DNA from: Mycogone perniciosa
Taxonomy: Eukaryota; Ascomycota; Sordariomycetes; Hypocreales; Hypocreaceae
Direction: 5' to 3'
DNA length: 64,000 nucleotides
Assembly (NCBI GenBank): GCA_025331125.1
Contig: JAOALB010000070.1
Coordinates: 124,001-188,000 of the forward strand
Every line of letters begins with the position of its first letter. Within the stretch, counting starts at the first letter, position 1. Positions 45,801 to 57,500 of this stretch are shown here, piece by piece. Made by a program: the position numbers and the translations under genes. The notes under the pieces are model-generated. The model did no database searches. It saw nothing but the letters and a program-made list of their open reading frames with translations, and had not been told where the DNA came from.

Positions 45801-48800
45801 ATACAAAATCTTCCTACGAGGAAACTATTGGGAGGTCTTCAGGCGTCATTATCGTCTCTGATGTCAAGGCCTTTGCAGGTTCTCCAGCGAGGATACCTGA
45901 ACCTCTAGAAATCCTTGATGCTGGATTGGCGCTGACACCCAAACCTGTCTCAGTATCACCAAGGACGGCAAGAGTTGATGAAAACCATCTGATCGTTAAC
46001 AACAAAGAGGGTGAGAAGGCGGCAGTTATACCCATAATGCTTGATATATCCAGTTCGCAAAATATTCCACCGACTCGAGGATCCTTGACCAGTGAGGGGT
46101 CAAGATCAGGCGATGAAACTAGACAGGGCTCATGGCATCATCGCATTGGCGAAGAATTGCCCTCGTTTTCGGGTCGAGGGAAAACCGGGAGGTCGCGGAA
46201 GCGCGCACCACCAAAACCCTTGTCTTTGGATAAGCTTCTGAGAGCGCCCACGATTGTAAACGCTGAGCCGTCGCCCCTCGAGTCTCCCCAACAAGCGCTC
46301 AATAAGATCCAGGAACAGCTAATGCAGTTTGACATATCTAATACAGACTCACGCGCAACGATTGGCGAGCGGCAGCGGATGACTATACTAGCTAACCTCG
46401 AGTCTGAAATGGGCATGCAGGAATCTCACTGGCAAAAGATGCGACAGGATCTCGCCCGGGACTCACCATCAACGATCAGATCTTCGCCCAATCTCGAGTC
46501 GTCACGTAACAGTTTCAAGTCGGAGGCAGATCTACACGCCGATGTTCGCAACTCGAAGCTTCTGCGAGGTGAAAAACTATACCGTCTATCAAGCGGTTCC
46601 GATCGATCATTGCAATTTTCAAAGCCAGATTTCTTGGACGATAGAATCAATCGCCGGTCTACATCCGCATCAGGAAGGGTGAGCTTACTCTCAGTCGCCA
46701 GCCGGACAATAGCACAGCTAGGCAGCCCTACTCCTCCAGACACTGACGAATCGGGCAACGACAGCGACAGTGATAATACATCCCACACTGAAATCTCATC
46801 TGTATCAGATGAACTATCGACTGAATTATCACCAAGAAGTCAAGTCTCCATTGCCTTGGCTTTGGATCAAGCACTTAGGGATGAAATTGCGAGTCAGCCC
46901 AAACAGCTTGTTGATATCACAGAAATTCCCATTGTTCTAGCTGCTGCTACGCCGTCGGGCAGTCGCATGTCCATTGTCTCACAACCCGAGGCAAAGCCCA
47001 AAGAAGTCTTACACGCCCTTGTGTATAAAGACGATATGCAAGCTTCTCAATCACACGCTGACCTGGAACAACTACCCCAACGTGTAGCTCGGCCTCTCAC
47101 CCTACGACCTCCGCGAAGGAGTGGACGCATCAGTTTGCTGCCAGATATCCCGGAGAACCCCGAGCCTATTACTGGTAATCAAGACACGCTGGGAATATTC
47201 CAGTTCCCTTGGGGCGAGAAATCAGACTCCGCAACGGTCCAGCCCAAGTTTGCACCCATGCCTGGAACCATGTCCAGTGGGCGCCCATGGATAGGCCCTG
47301 CTACGAATACCCGTTCCCGGCCTCGGAAGAGTCGGGACAGAGGCCCAATCCCAATCCATGAAGCCTACGGCGACAGCAGTTACGACGATGACAGCTACGA
47401 CGATAGCTTCGATGAGGCTACGCTGTGGGAAATCGCCAGTCTGCTGAAGACTGACCAGACGCCTTCTCGGGATAAGCTAATTCCGCTTCGCAAGGATAGT
47501 TGGGAAGAGATAATAACCCCGAAGACTGAGGCAATTCACGATGCGGAGACGGCTTCGGAAGAAACCGAGGACGATCCGGCTTACGACTTTATTCCCGTCA
47601 CTCTAGTGTCTGAGGCTGCGCCAATCCGCATCCTTCAAACTCCTCTTCTATAGACACGAAAAGCGGAGCAAGTGCAAGTTGGGCCAACAACTAGTCCGTC
47701 ACAGCCGGAGGGGAAGCCTTGGACGTCGTACATTGCCCTGGCAAGCCCCCGGACTGTTCGTACTCAACCCCAGATAGAGGAGCCTGCAGCGATCATGAGT
47801 GCTTCTCTATGGTTGCCCAAGTCAACTAAGACTGCTGAGTCGTTCACGACTGGGCTATGGAGCATGAGGAGGAAGCCCGACACTCCCTCACCGATAATCA
47901 TGGAATCGTCTCAAGAGTTGCAAACTCAGCGTTTACACGAGCCAGAGGAGTCTAATACTCGCTCTGGAAATGCCAAGGAAAAAACTAAACAAGTTACATT
48001 TACCGCCGATGTCATGAAATTGCCAACAACGCCTGTTTGCTTTCTGTGGTCATCGCCCGCTGCAATCAACCACGTACCATCGATAGGCCTGCGGCAACCT
48101 GACCCCAGGGTTTGGAACATGTATCTCACGCCGACAGCCCGTAGGGTTCGTCAGCAGCTTCGAACAGTCGAAGCTCCTAAGCTTGAGAGCCGTTCACTCT
48201 GGACTACGCCCAAGGAAACCCAGGTGACACAAGGACCTCTCTGGTTACTGAACAGGCCCCTTCGAGAGGCCATCTTGCCAGCCCAGGTGAGCAAGCCGTC
48301 ATCAATCGGCTCATTATGGTCAGCACCCGCTCCAATCAAGAGAACTGTAGCCGGCCTGGAGCAACCGGATCCTGAGGTGTGGGACACGTACCTCCCGACA
48401 ACAAACCGCATTGTCCGCCAAAAGTTTCAAATGGCGAAACCTGCCGAGCTCAAGAGTCGTTCGCTCTGGGCACCACCACAGGAGATTCATGGCGTTCGAG
48501 GACTTCTTTGGATTCCAAATAAGCCATCAACGCTGACATCCCCTGGGGAATTCAATTGCGATAGAAAGGAAATAGCAGCTACCCCCATGTTATGGTCATG
48601 GCCTACTCCAAGAAAGAATGTTGTAAATGGCCTGCCGCAACCAGATTCCTGCACTTGGAATGCGTACGTCTCAACCACAAGTCGTATTGTTCGTCATAAG
48701 TCTCGAACTACTGGACCTTCTGCGATTGAGAGCCATTCACTCTGGACAGCACCAAAGGAAGCTCAAAACACCCTCGGCCTTCTATGGTGTTCAACCAAAC

Positions 48801-49750
48801 TATCAGATGCTGCAGCCCCTGAACGAGGTGGTCACATTGCAGAGGAAGTAGTTCCATCAGAGCCCTTAGTGGAAGAGCATTCCGAATCGAAGATGGAATC
48901 AGAAGCTTCACATAATATGCAGCCAGAGTATGTACTCAGCAATCATGGTGGAGATGAAGGCACTTCTCGGCTCATTTCGCCGCGCACGCTGTCCCCTCCA
49001 ACTGGCCTCACGTTTACGCAAAATTGGCTGAACCCAACAACTGTGTCAAGTTCGCCAGGAGGCTCCTCATCTGTGTACAGCGCAGAGGACAACACCCTCG
49101 CCACGTCCAATACAGTCTCGAATGCGAACCGGAGAACGATGCCCGTCTTCATGACACGCGATCAGTGGGACTCTGCCTTCCGGGAAGCTATCCAAGAGAC
49201 GACAATTGTCAACAAACGAGCCACTCGAGCTGCATGGGCTACCGAGGACGAGTGGGCTGCTACATTGAACAAAGCCAGCAGTTCCGTGGGAACAGCATTG
49301 GCGTTCTATCCGAGATCACGTTACATTCCGAATGCTTTCCGAAATCTGAACAGCTCGTATGCTCTGAACAATCATTCCTTTGGCCCTTCTGTCCGTTCCA
49401 TCGCCTCGGATTACACCAAGAAACCCATGGCTGGGAATATCAACTCTATCAAGCAGGAACCCACGGCTCTCACCAACACGTCCCCAGTCCCTGTTGACGA
49501 AACTCCCGACTCTCAGCATGCCACAAACGATAACTACCTCTGGTCCAAGCTCCCTATTTCCGCCACAGAACGATCCTCAAGCACCATGTGGCAACCTCGA
49601 TATCAGCACAAGTCCGATATTTCCTCACCTACATTTGCCAACAAGCACATCAACGATCTACCCATCTCGCGACGAACAACCCGCAGGGCAGCTACCACTT
49701 TTCCCTCGCAACACACTGATTTTGATACGCAGACTATGTGGGGACAGTGA
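42893..49750 (+). CDS. Giant 7-TM protein with long disordered tail and W-rich repeats, unknown function
   Basis: Proposed exons are 42893-42922, 42991-43563, 43616-43703, 43761-47596 and 47654-49750, about 2,207 residues. The first four exons encode about seven hydrophobic segments: INSGIVLLAASGTILLYI, LRLVLVFFLINSSLWGLMGF, CQIVIAFAAAFDQLARITI, VIFLRFIMGAVFVGV, LPVGIVVAVMDALMVVILCL, ALVYVTVALGIWTGLSVPLL and TVVPAIGLLILIAAVAFVA (ending near residue 239). This is a receptor-like layout, with no clear GPCR family motif. The remainder is a Pro/Ser/Glu-rich tail (e.g. PEPMPEPEQELKPEP) presumed cytoplasmic, with three W-rich repeats at residues about 1640-1893. A TAG at 47651-47653 interrupts one continuous frame; it ends a good acceptor (CTCCTCTTCTATAG), so I model a 57-bp intron from 47597 (a 48-bp one from 47606 also works). 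The donors GTCGCG (42923) and GTCACT (47597) are weak. Confidence 0.72.
48044..48805 (+). repeat. Three W-rich protein repeats within the giant 7-TM gene
   Basis: Units start at 48044, 48314 and 48590, a spacing of 270 and 276 bp (about 90 residues). Each has the order LWS-x-P, a G-L-x-QPD element, W-x-x-Y, T-x-R-x-VR, a S-x-SLW element and a closing LW. Examples are GLRQPDPRVWNMYL, GLEQPDPEVWDTYL and GLPQPDSCTWNAYV. Similarity is clear at protein level but DNA has diverged, so the duplication is old. Confidence 0.85.
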
Positions 49751-50946
49751 AGATTTCAGGACTTTACTTTCATTTTATTTTTTTCGCCTTTCATTTGAAC
49801 AGAAGGATATACCCATGCGAGTGATGGAATATTGGGATGCATGACTCTGGTATGAGATTATGAACTGCATGATTGAGGAATTCAAGGCTGAAGGAGCAAA
49901 ACAAAGTTTCTATCAACATGTTCTAAGGCGCGTCACGTCTAATATTTGGCGAATTCCATTACACTCAGATATTTGGATCAAGTAATTTCATGTCATGGCC
50001 ATAAGCTCTATCCATGCATTTCGTGAGCTAGAAAGATAAACTGCGAGGGATAGAGACACACGCAGGTTCACTAATGCGCCGATGCTAAACGTGTAAACAC
50101 CAGTTTGCCGATCCACTGTATCCTGTGTATCCCGATGCCCCCGTTGTATGTTCCCCTTCCAAGTCCTTGTTTTTCTTTCTTTTCGTCTTGCGAACATGAA
50201 TAGCACCCATCTATGGAGTGCCCTCGAGAAAACCCACCCTCCCTCTTTCATGGGATATTAATTGCGTAAGGGTATTGATGCAGCGAAGAGGCCGTTGAAT
50301 CGAGAAAAGAACATGAGCTTCTCGAGCTTGCCTCTCCCTCATTTTTGCTTCCAGTGCCGCAAAATGCTTATTATCGCCATCCATAGCCTGTCGACTATGA
50401 ATGGCGTTGACAACTTATACACAAAACAAAGCCATTAAACACAAAAAAAGCACAGCGTCAAATCCCCTTTATCGACATAGGCAGCTCGGGCTGCCTTATG
50501 GTCCCGCTTGCGGTTGTTTACGACGCAAGCCTTGTATCAGAGCTCCCAAAGGATATTATACGCAATGCATTTCGCACATCATTCTCCATTCAGTCATATT
50601 AGTCGTGGAGTCGACCATAAGCACTGGCGCAGGAAGCGTGAGCATGTAGATGGACTCTATGGTTTCAACTGCCAAAACATGCCAAACAGAACGCGTTATC
50701 CAGCTGAAACGAGTCAAGTCACAGGGCATTGCTATGCTATCGTGCCCATCAAGTCTGCTCCCCTCTATCGGGTCGGAAACAAGTGGCCAAGATCGGTGGT
50801 GGTGAGGGAGGCGTTTGATCGGATAAAACTGAAACCTCAGACCGTCGCTATGCAAACAGAAAATCACAAAATCTTTTGTACAAGGCTCTTGGAACCCCAA
50901 AATGCCTGGAGACCATACACTTAGCGTCGGGTCAACCGAGAGTGTG
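49751..50946. other. Intergenic, 1.2 kb between convergent genes
   Basis: Only 3' flanks are expected here. Short frames on both strands (e.g. 50401-50924) lack any coding signature. No motif copies were seen. Confidence 0.6.
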
Positions 50947-53900
50947 CTAGCTAACAGTCATTGGTTGAAAGAGCCTATTCATCGGTGACGTCGAGGTTTC
51001 AGGTGATGTGCCGTCTATTATAGAATTATTGCCACGGCTTCTTATGGCCCGCCGTGGAGGGCTGGAGCCCGGGTTATCGAAGACGCGCGTGAATGCTGGA
51101 CTTGACTCAGCCTGGCGCTCATGTCGGGGAGTCATTGCTGGGCTCTGTGTTATCTGTTCAGCCCTACGAATCAGATCTGACAACGAGTCACGCAGTTCTC
51201 CGGCCCTTCTAACTAACACCTTCAAGCTATTGGTGTCAAAATGCATCTTGTTGTCATAGTGGGCTTGGGTTATCTGGTTTGGAATGGAGCGATGCATGGA
51301 CTCCATCACTAAACGAGCAACTCCCGCAACATCCTGTGCCTTGTTGGTTCGAGTATCAGGTGTACGGGGTCGACTTGAAAGGTTTGGTTGTATGTTTTCA
51401 TCGGTCAACGGCCAGTTCCCACCAAAGATGTCGTCTTCAGGAGAGAAAACAGATCGTCGTTTCGGGGAGTGGCGCTCACGGACAACGGCTGTTTTTGACA
51501 TTGGCTCTTGACCATCAAAGACAGCATCTATCCTGCTAAGAGATGCGACATCAAAGTCATCATCAACGAGTTGGTCGTTCGTATCGAATGCATCAAAGTT
51601 AATGGAGGAGTTCGACTCATGATCCTCATCCATATAATCCTCATCGGGCGAAGCGAGCGCAATAACGCCTTCAGCCTCCTTCCACAAGGCTCTTTGCGGG
51701 CCATCGAGCAAGTCCATATCTCGCCCATGTCGGCAGAGGCGTTTGAGATCGTTAACCAGTAATGACAACTCTCGAATCTGTCCTGAATGCGCTCTGACGC
51801 TTGGTTGTGAAGCTCGAATGGACTCAGGGACTGGGAAGAGGTTGTTGTTACTCTTGCCATCATTATCGTTCCCACCGGCCCCAAATTCGAAATCTTCATC
51901 CCAATCCTCGCTGACCGTCTTGGTCCCTAACCCCCAAGTACCGAACTTGGCCCCAGCCGGTTTGGGTTCGTCTGATACATCTTGCACAATGGGGACACTT
52001 TGGCTTCGAACATGCGCTGGGGTCGGGACTTTCCGAATGCAAGAACGGCCACCCCTAGGGTCCAACTCATGCTTGCTAGAGGCTGTCCTAGGACGTGATA
52101 AATAACCGTCTGCCTCGTGCTTGTCATGAACGGACGATTCGCTCCAGTCAAACAATGTGCTCAAGGGTCGATCGTTACGAACATCATTGTGATTCGTCTC
52201 GGTCAGTTGGTTGACGCTCAGGCTAGCTAGAGCAAGTCGAACATTTGGGTTGATGCCTCTAGAGTTGAGTGAGTTGCTGTGCGAAGGAGGCGACAGCGGA
52301 CTAAAAGGCGCATCATCATCAGCAGCCCAATCCTCGTCGAAATCATCATCAAAGGAGAGTCGACCGAAGTCCCTAGCGGAAAGGGAAACACCGTTATGCG
52401 ATGAGTCTAGGCTGAGACGCGGGAGAGCAAGGGTGCTGTGGCTCAGGTGGCCTGTTTCAGCGTCGCCAGGTCCCCGAATGGGCGTTGTGAGAGTCTCATC
52501 TTCCTCCAATATTTTATTGTCATCATCCCAGCCGCTGCCTAATATATCTTGTATTGAAAGTCGCTTCGTCTTAGCAGTGCTTGGGGGCGACTCGTCGTAG
52601 ACGGACTCTAAAGGTGTCTCCACAGCCCTCATGCGACTGGAGGCCGCAGTGCGCAGAGAGTCATACATGGTATCGCTCTTCAAGTCAGCGTCATCGTCAT
52701 CACCTGAAGTGAATCCGCGGGTATCGCTTTCGGAGCTCTCTATAACTGACGACCTCCCGAGAAGTGGTGACACTCTGAGCTGCGACATGGCTGCAGAGCT
52801 CGTAGAGCTCCCTGAAGGCTGATTTTGCCGTGTTGGATGGAATGGGCCCCCGCCAGGCGACCCTAAGCGTGGTAAATCGACATGAAAACTGGAATCTCTG
52901 GGAAGCGGGGGGAGTGGGGAGGAAAGGTTTCTCCTATGGGCTGTGTGTGTTATATGGATTGGCAGCTGGTGAACGTTCGCAGCTGAACCAAGCGTCGGCC
53001 CCTGCCTTGTTGCAACGGTGGGTGGGTGGGATGATGACACCGGCGCATTGGAATCCACGTTGATTTGCGCGCCAGTGCTTGGGGCTGACACGTGCCGCTT
53101 ATTGCTATTCCCACTGTCCGGCTCAGCCCCCCGTTTCGGTCGTCGAAGGCTTCCTGACGTTCTAGAAATCCAATTGCCTGAAGAGGAAAAGGGCATGGAG
53201 AGAGATCTCTTGGCCCTGCCTGTTGGTAGGGTTTCGGGAGAGACCGAGCGCTTCTCTAGGTCCGCCTCACTCTCTTCCCGTAACTGGAGAGACTCCTCCT
53301 GTATGTCCGTAGAGAACGATACAACAGGTGGAGCCGAAGATGTAGATACCATTCTCGGTTTAACCAGATGAACTCTTTGGCGCTCGTCGCCCGCAAGAGT
53401 TATACGCTTTGCAGGGGCGCCTCGACCGCGAGGGTTCGATTCATTCAAACGGCTCGGTATGCTGCTTCCAATGCTTGTTGTTCTTGAGTGAAAAAAAGAT
53501 GTCCATCCAGACGTTTTGCGAGGGGCTAGCTCAGGGAAAGCCTCCTGTCGGTTTGGCTGGTCAAATGAGTACGATGGGGAAGTTGGGAGATCTTCCGGAC
53601 GAAATTGGTGAAGGGTCGCGGATCTTTGATGGCTCGTAGCCGGTCGGCGTAGCGTGGGCAGGTGTGATTTCGATCGTGAGCGTGTCACCCCGTTAGGGTC
53701 ATTATTTTGCATCGACGATGAGCGCTTCACGAGCTTGTTGGGTGGCAGAGGCTGGGCAGATGTACAGGGCCGCGATAGCATCGGCGCAGATGAACCGTAT
53801 GAAAACGTAATGGACGGTGAATCGGGTCCAACGCTTGATCTGAGGCTTCCGTGCTGGGATAGCGGGCGTCGAATGGAGAGTCTTTTTATCCAGGATCCAT

Positions 53901-54512
53901 TTGAGGAGATAGAGTCCCGAGGTCCCTCGCCAATTGTTGAACCCGAGGCCTCGCGCTGCCTCACAAGAGATCGTCTTCTGACAATACCTTTAGGTGACGT
54001 GAGTTGGGATGTCGACGGCCGCTGGGAATGCGACAAGGGAGGTCGAGAGCTTGAGGGAGGGTTTGAGAGGGTGATGTGCTGTGAAGCTTCGGTGCGGATT
54101 GAAGGAGACTCGGAGCCCGTGCCGGCGCGGGAAGGAGGTAAACTGTTCAGACGAGCATTCGTTGGTAGATCGCGGTCGAACGAGATTTTTCTCCTGTGCT
54201 GGCTTGGTCGGATCGTGGGGACGTTTGGTTCGATGGGTTGACCAAACACCAAACCACTGGCCGCTGCAGCAATGGCAGTACCGGTCCCAATGAGCTGCAG
54301 ACAAAAACGTTAGGCAATTGACAACACGGAATCAGCTAGAAATGAATAAATCAGATATGCATGCGGGGATTTGGGTGATTTTTTAAGTTGACATCGAGTC
54401 AATCCTCGAGCCTTGTCGAGCCATATCGAGATGGTTGCGGTGGTGGACGGTTGTTGTGGCGTCAACGGGTACAAAGTCAACATCAACAACTTACACTGGG
54501 AACAGTCTGCAT
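50947..54512 (-). CDS. Large disordered protein with short hydrophobic N terminus, unknown function
   Basis: An 18-bp first exon (54512-54495, MQTVPS) has a perfect GTAAGT donor. After a 200-bp intron (branch CCTAACG, acceptor CTGCAG) the second exon (54294-50947) follows; total 1,121 residues. Splicing restores LIGTGTAIAAAASGLVFG, a small hydrophobic segment that could be a membrane anchor or signal-like helix; the unspliced frame has no ATG until beyond it. The rest is Ser/Pro/Arg-rich, with many phosphorylation-type sites (RRKSS-like, RSPSP-like). Two better-conserved-looking islands are FGTWGLGTKTVSEDWDEDFE (about residue 790) and LVNDLKRLCRHGRDMDLLDG followed by LWKEAEGVIALA (about 850-880). 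These recall fungal proteins of cytokinesis and polarity signalling, but I cannot name the family with confidence. It converges with the giant 7-TM gene. Confidence 0.75.
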
Positions 54513-57500
54513 GGTTGCTGAGGGATTCTACTCGAGCCACAAGAGATCCAGGCCGGGCATTCTATTCGGAGAGGAGAATGGTGTTGAAGAAGAGCGACAA
54601 AGGCATCATCAGGCCATGGAACAGTGTCTGGCGACTCGAGAGCAGCAGCCCCAAAAGGAATGTTGTTTTCGGTGGCAGTGTGGAGGACGAGGACGAGGAC
54701 GAAGACGAAGACGAGGCCTAGAGGGAGAAGAAACGCGCCGGAAAAGGTCCCGCCGCGCTGTGCGAGAGTACCCGTAGGGGAGGGGAAGGGCGAAGGGTGA
54801 CTCGTTTTTTAGCGAGAAACAAGCGCGGGAGGGAAAATGAAGAGAAATTGACGATGAGAGAAAGCAGTACGAGTAAGTAAGAAAAGGAGGAAGCCTTTTT
54901 TGTGGTCCCGTCTTGTTCAAGCCGCAAGCAACATATGTATGTACAGACAGACAGAGTGACAGAAACAGACGTCTACGAGTAAAGGGACGAAATCCTGCAG
55001 CTCTGGAGATTGCAATTAGAGGCTCGGGGAAAAGTTGGGGATCGCCTGCACTGGCGACTGCAGCACCCAGGTGCGTCTACAGGGGATCCAGGGAACGAGA
55101 TGCAGCGCCGGGACAGGGCTCAATCACGATTAATTAGTGGGCGGAGCCGCTGTTGCGTTAGTGCAAGTAGCACTGGTAGGTAGCACTGCGTGTCTGTAGC
55201 AGCCCATGACCCATGACCCATGGGAGGCCATGCTGAGGCCCTGCTGGTGGTGGACGAAAACGCGCCGCGGTGACCCGCCTGGACTGCCGCTGGCGCTGGC
55301 GCTGCTGTAATCATCCCTATCAGTGGCTCCCAGGTACTTCGTACTGAATTTGGATTAAAAAGCACGAGCACGCACGGGCAGGCCGTAATAATGCCGGTCC
55401 AAGTTCCAAGTTATCCGGCATGTAACCAAGAGTTGGCCAGGATGCATAGCACAAACAACAATAACAATAAATAAACATCAAAACAAAACAAGACTACTAC
55501 TAACTTACAGGCCTCTATCTCTAGCCTATACTTCGTATGTACTTCGTAGATCTTGGGCATTGGGGCTCTAAATCTAGCAGCAGTGCTCCTATGGGGGCGG
55601 GCCTTAATGCAATGCAAGTCTTTGCTTTTTCTTGCACATTAACGAGAGTCCTATCATTTGGTTCTATCATAGCATGCCCCAAACGGCCGCAGCCAACAAC
55701 TGTGCATCATGCAATCAGCATACAGCTTTGCTTTGGGTTCCAAGAGTATTGTTACGTACGGAGTGCATCTGGCCAAATCGCAGGCCGGCCACTGCCTGTA
55801 GGCCACTGACGACTCCATCAGACAGCGAAGTCAACTGCTCCGTCCTGTGTTGCTATGCAGTATTAGTATACTACTAATACTACTCACTCGTACATGGTCA
55901 AGGCATGCTGCCACAGCTGTGGGTGCCGCCATGCGGCTTGGAATTAGGTGCCCCATCCGAATGAGAAGCACTCCATCCATCTGCATCTGCACACTGCCCC
56001 GGCATATCGTTTGAGCAACGCTTCAGGGGATGGCCTCCTGGGATTTGCCTGTCAGCCATTCGGCCCAATCTATTACTTCTATTACTACTCCGTACTTCTG
56101 CAGCCTTTAATGAAAGTCCATCAAGCATGGCTCCAGTCATGATGAAGCTCATCCAACTTTCCCCATTTCCCAAGCATCGGACATTTTAGGCCTGCCCTTT
56201 GTACATTCGAGTTGGCATGGTGCCTGTACTCGTACGAGTATTCCTCACCCGTGGCCAGAAATAGGACTTGTCTTGTATCCGGATGGCATTACTTGCGAGG
56301 TCTGTGAGACAGCATCTCGCCTTGTGCTTGGACTAGCCAGGCGAGCTGGCTCACGGCGGCTGGCACCATTGTATTTTTGTGTACTCCGTATGGAGTACGA
56401 GCAATGCTGCACGCGCTGCGCATGTATGTCTTGGGCCTTGTTGATGTCATCAATGGCCAGGCACATTTGGTTTCTCATCAACTCTCACCTGCTTTTTCAC
56501 GCCTGGCCGCTTAGCGACACGTCCAGTTGCAGCCTGCGGGTGTGATCAACACAGCACTGCCTATCTGCCTTTGCTCAAGACTCAATCCTAGTGGACGGGT
56601 TAAACGGTCGAGCTGCTGTGGTACCATCCATAGTTCTGAGACATGCCTTTTTGGATTGAATGCTGTGTTTTGTTCGAGTATTGCCAAGTTACTTCCCCAC
56701 GCGCTGTTGTCTGTTGACGACCATAACACACAAATCAGCTGGTTAGCCTAAATACGGTGCATCTGTCTCGTCGGACAACATATTTTATGACATCTTCACC
56801 GCTCCTATAACATAGTAGCCATCATCAAAAAGACAAGTGAAGGTGGCTGGAAGATGGAGTGTTGATGCCTTGTCCTTGTTGTTGTTGTTGTTGTTGTTGT
56901 TGCATCACAGGGTAAGTAACATGCAACATCATGTACTTCGTATGTAGTTGTCAGTTGCCTTAGAGCATATTTCTTGTGTTTTGACCTTGACAAGTAATAA
57001 AAAATCAGTACTTTAGGAAATGTCACTTGTTTACAGTTACCAGCTGTCCTTCTTGCATTCTGGTGGCGCTATAGCACCTCTCCGGCTATGTGCGTTGTCC
57101 GACGGCACCATATAAATCAGGGCAAAGCTGCATGGGCCAACAACAGACGAAAATGGGTGTACATGGAGAGGCAACTTCACATACTCTGTACGAGTACTGC
57201 AATACTTCGTGCTCAGCCTGCCATTTCAATCCCCCGCAGTTGCTCGTCGTTACAGCTGGTATCCATTTCACTAACCTGGCGCTACTGTGGGTTAACGCCC
57301 GTGGCAATGACTAGCTATGAGACCATGCCCGCTTCTGAAGCCATCATGGCCCAGCTCAGCTCGCTGTTATACGAAATAGTACAACATTCTACCGGCCCGG
57401 CTATCGTCGCCTAGAACTGCAACAAGTACTTGTCACGTCAACAAGGCAATAAGGCTAGTACACCGTCCTACGAATCTGCATATATCATTGCTTCATGTTG

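Noticed and set aside
47672..49750. A separate 692-codon gene after the TAG
   Set aside because: It is in the same frame as the preceding long ORF, begins with GTG rather than ATG, and its content continues the tail, so one spliced gene is simpler.
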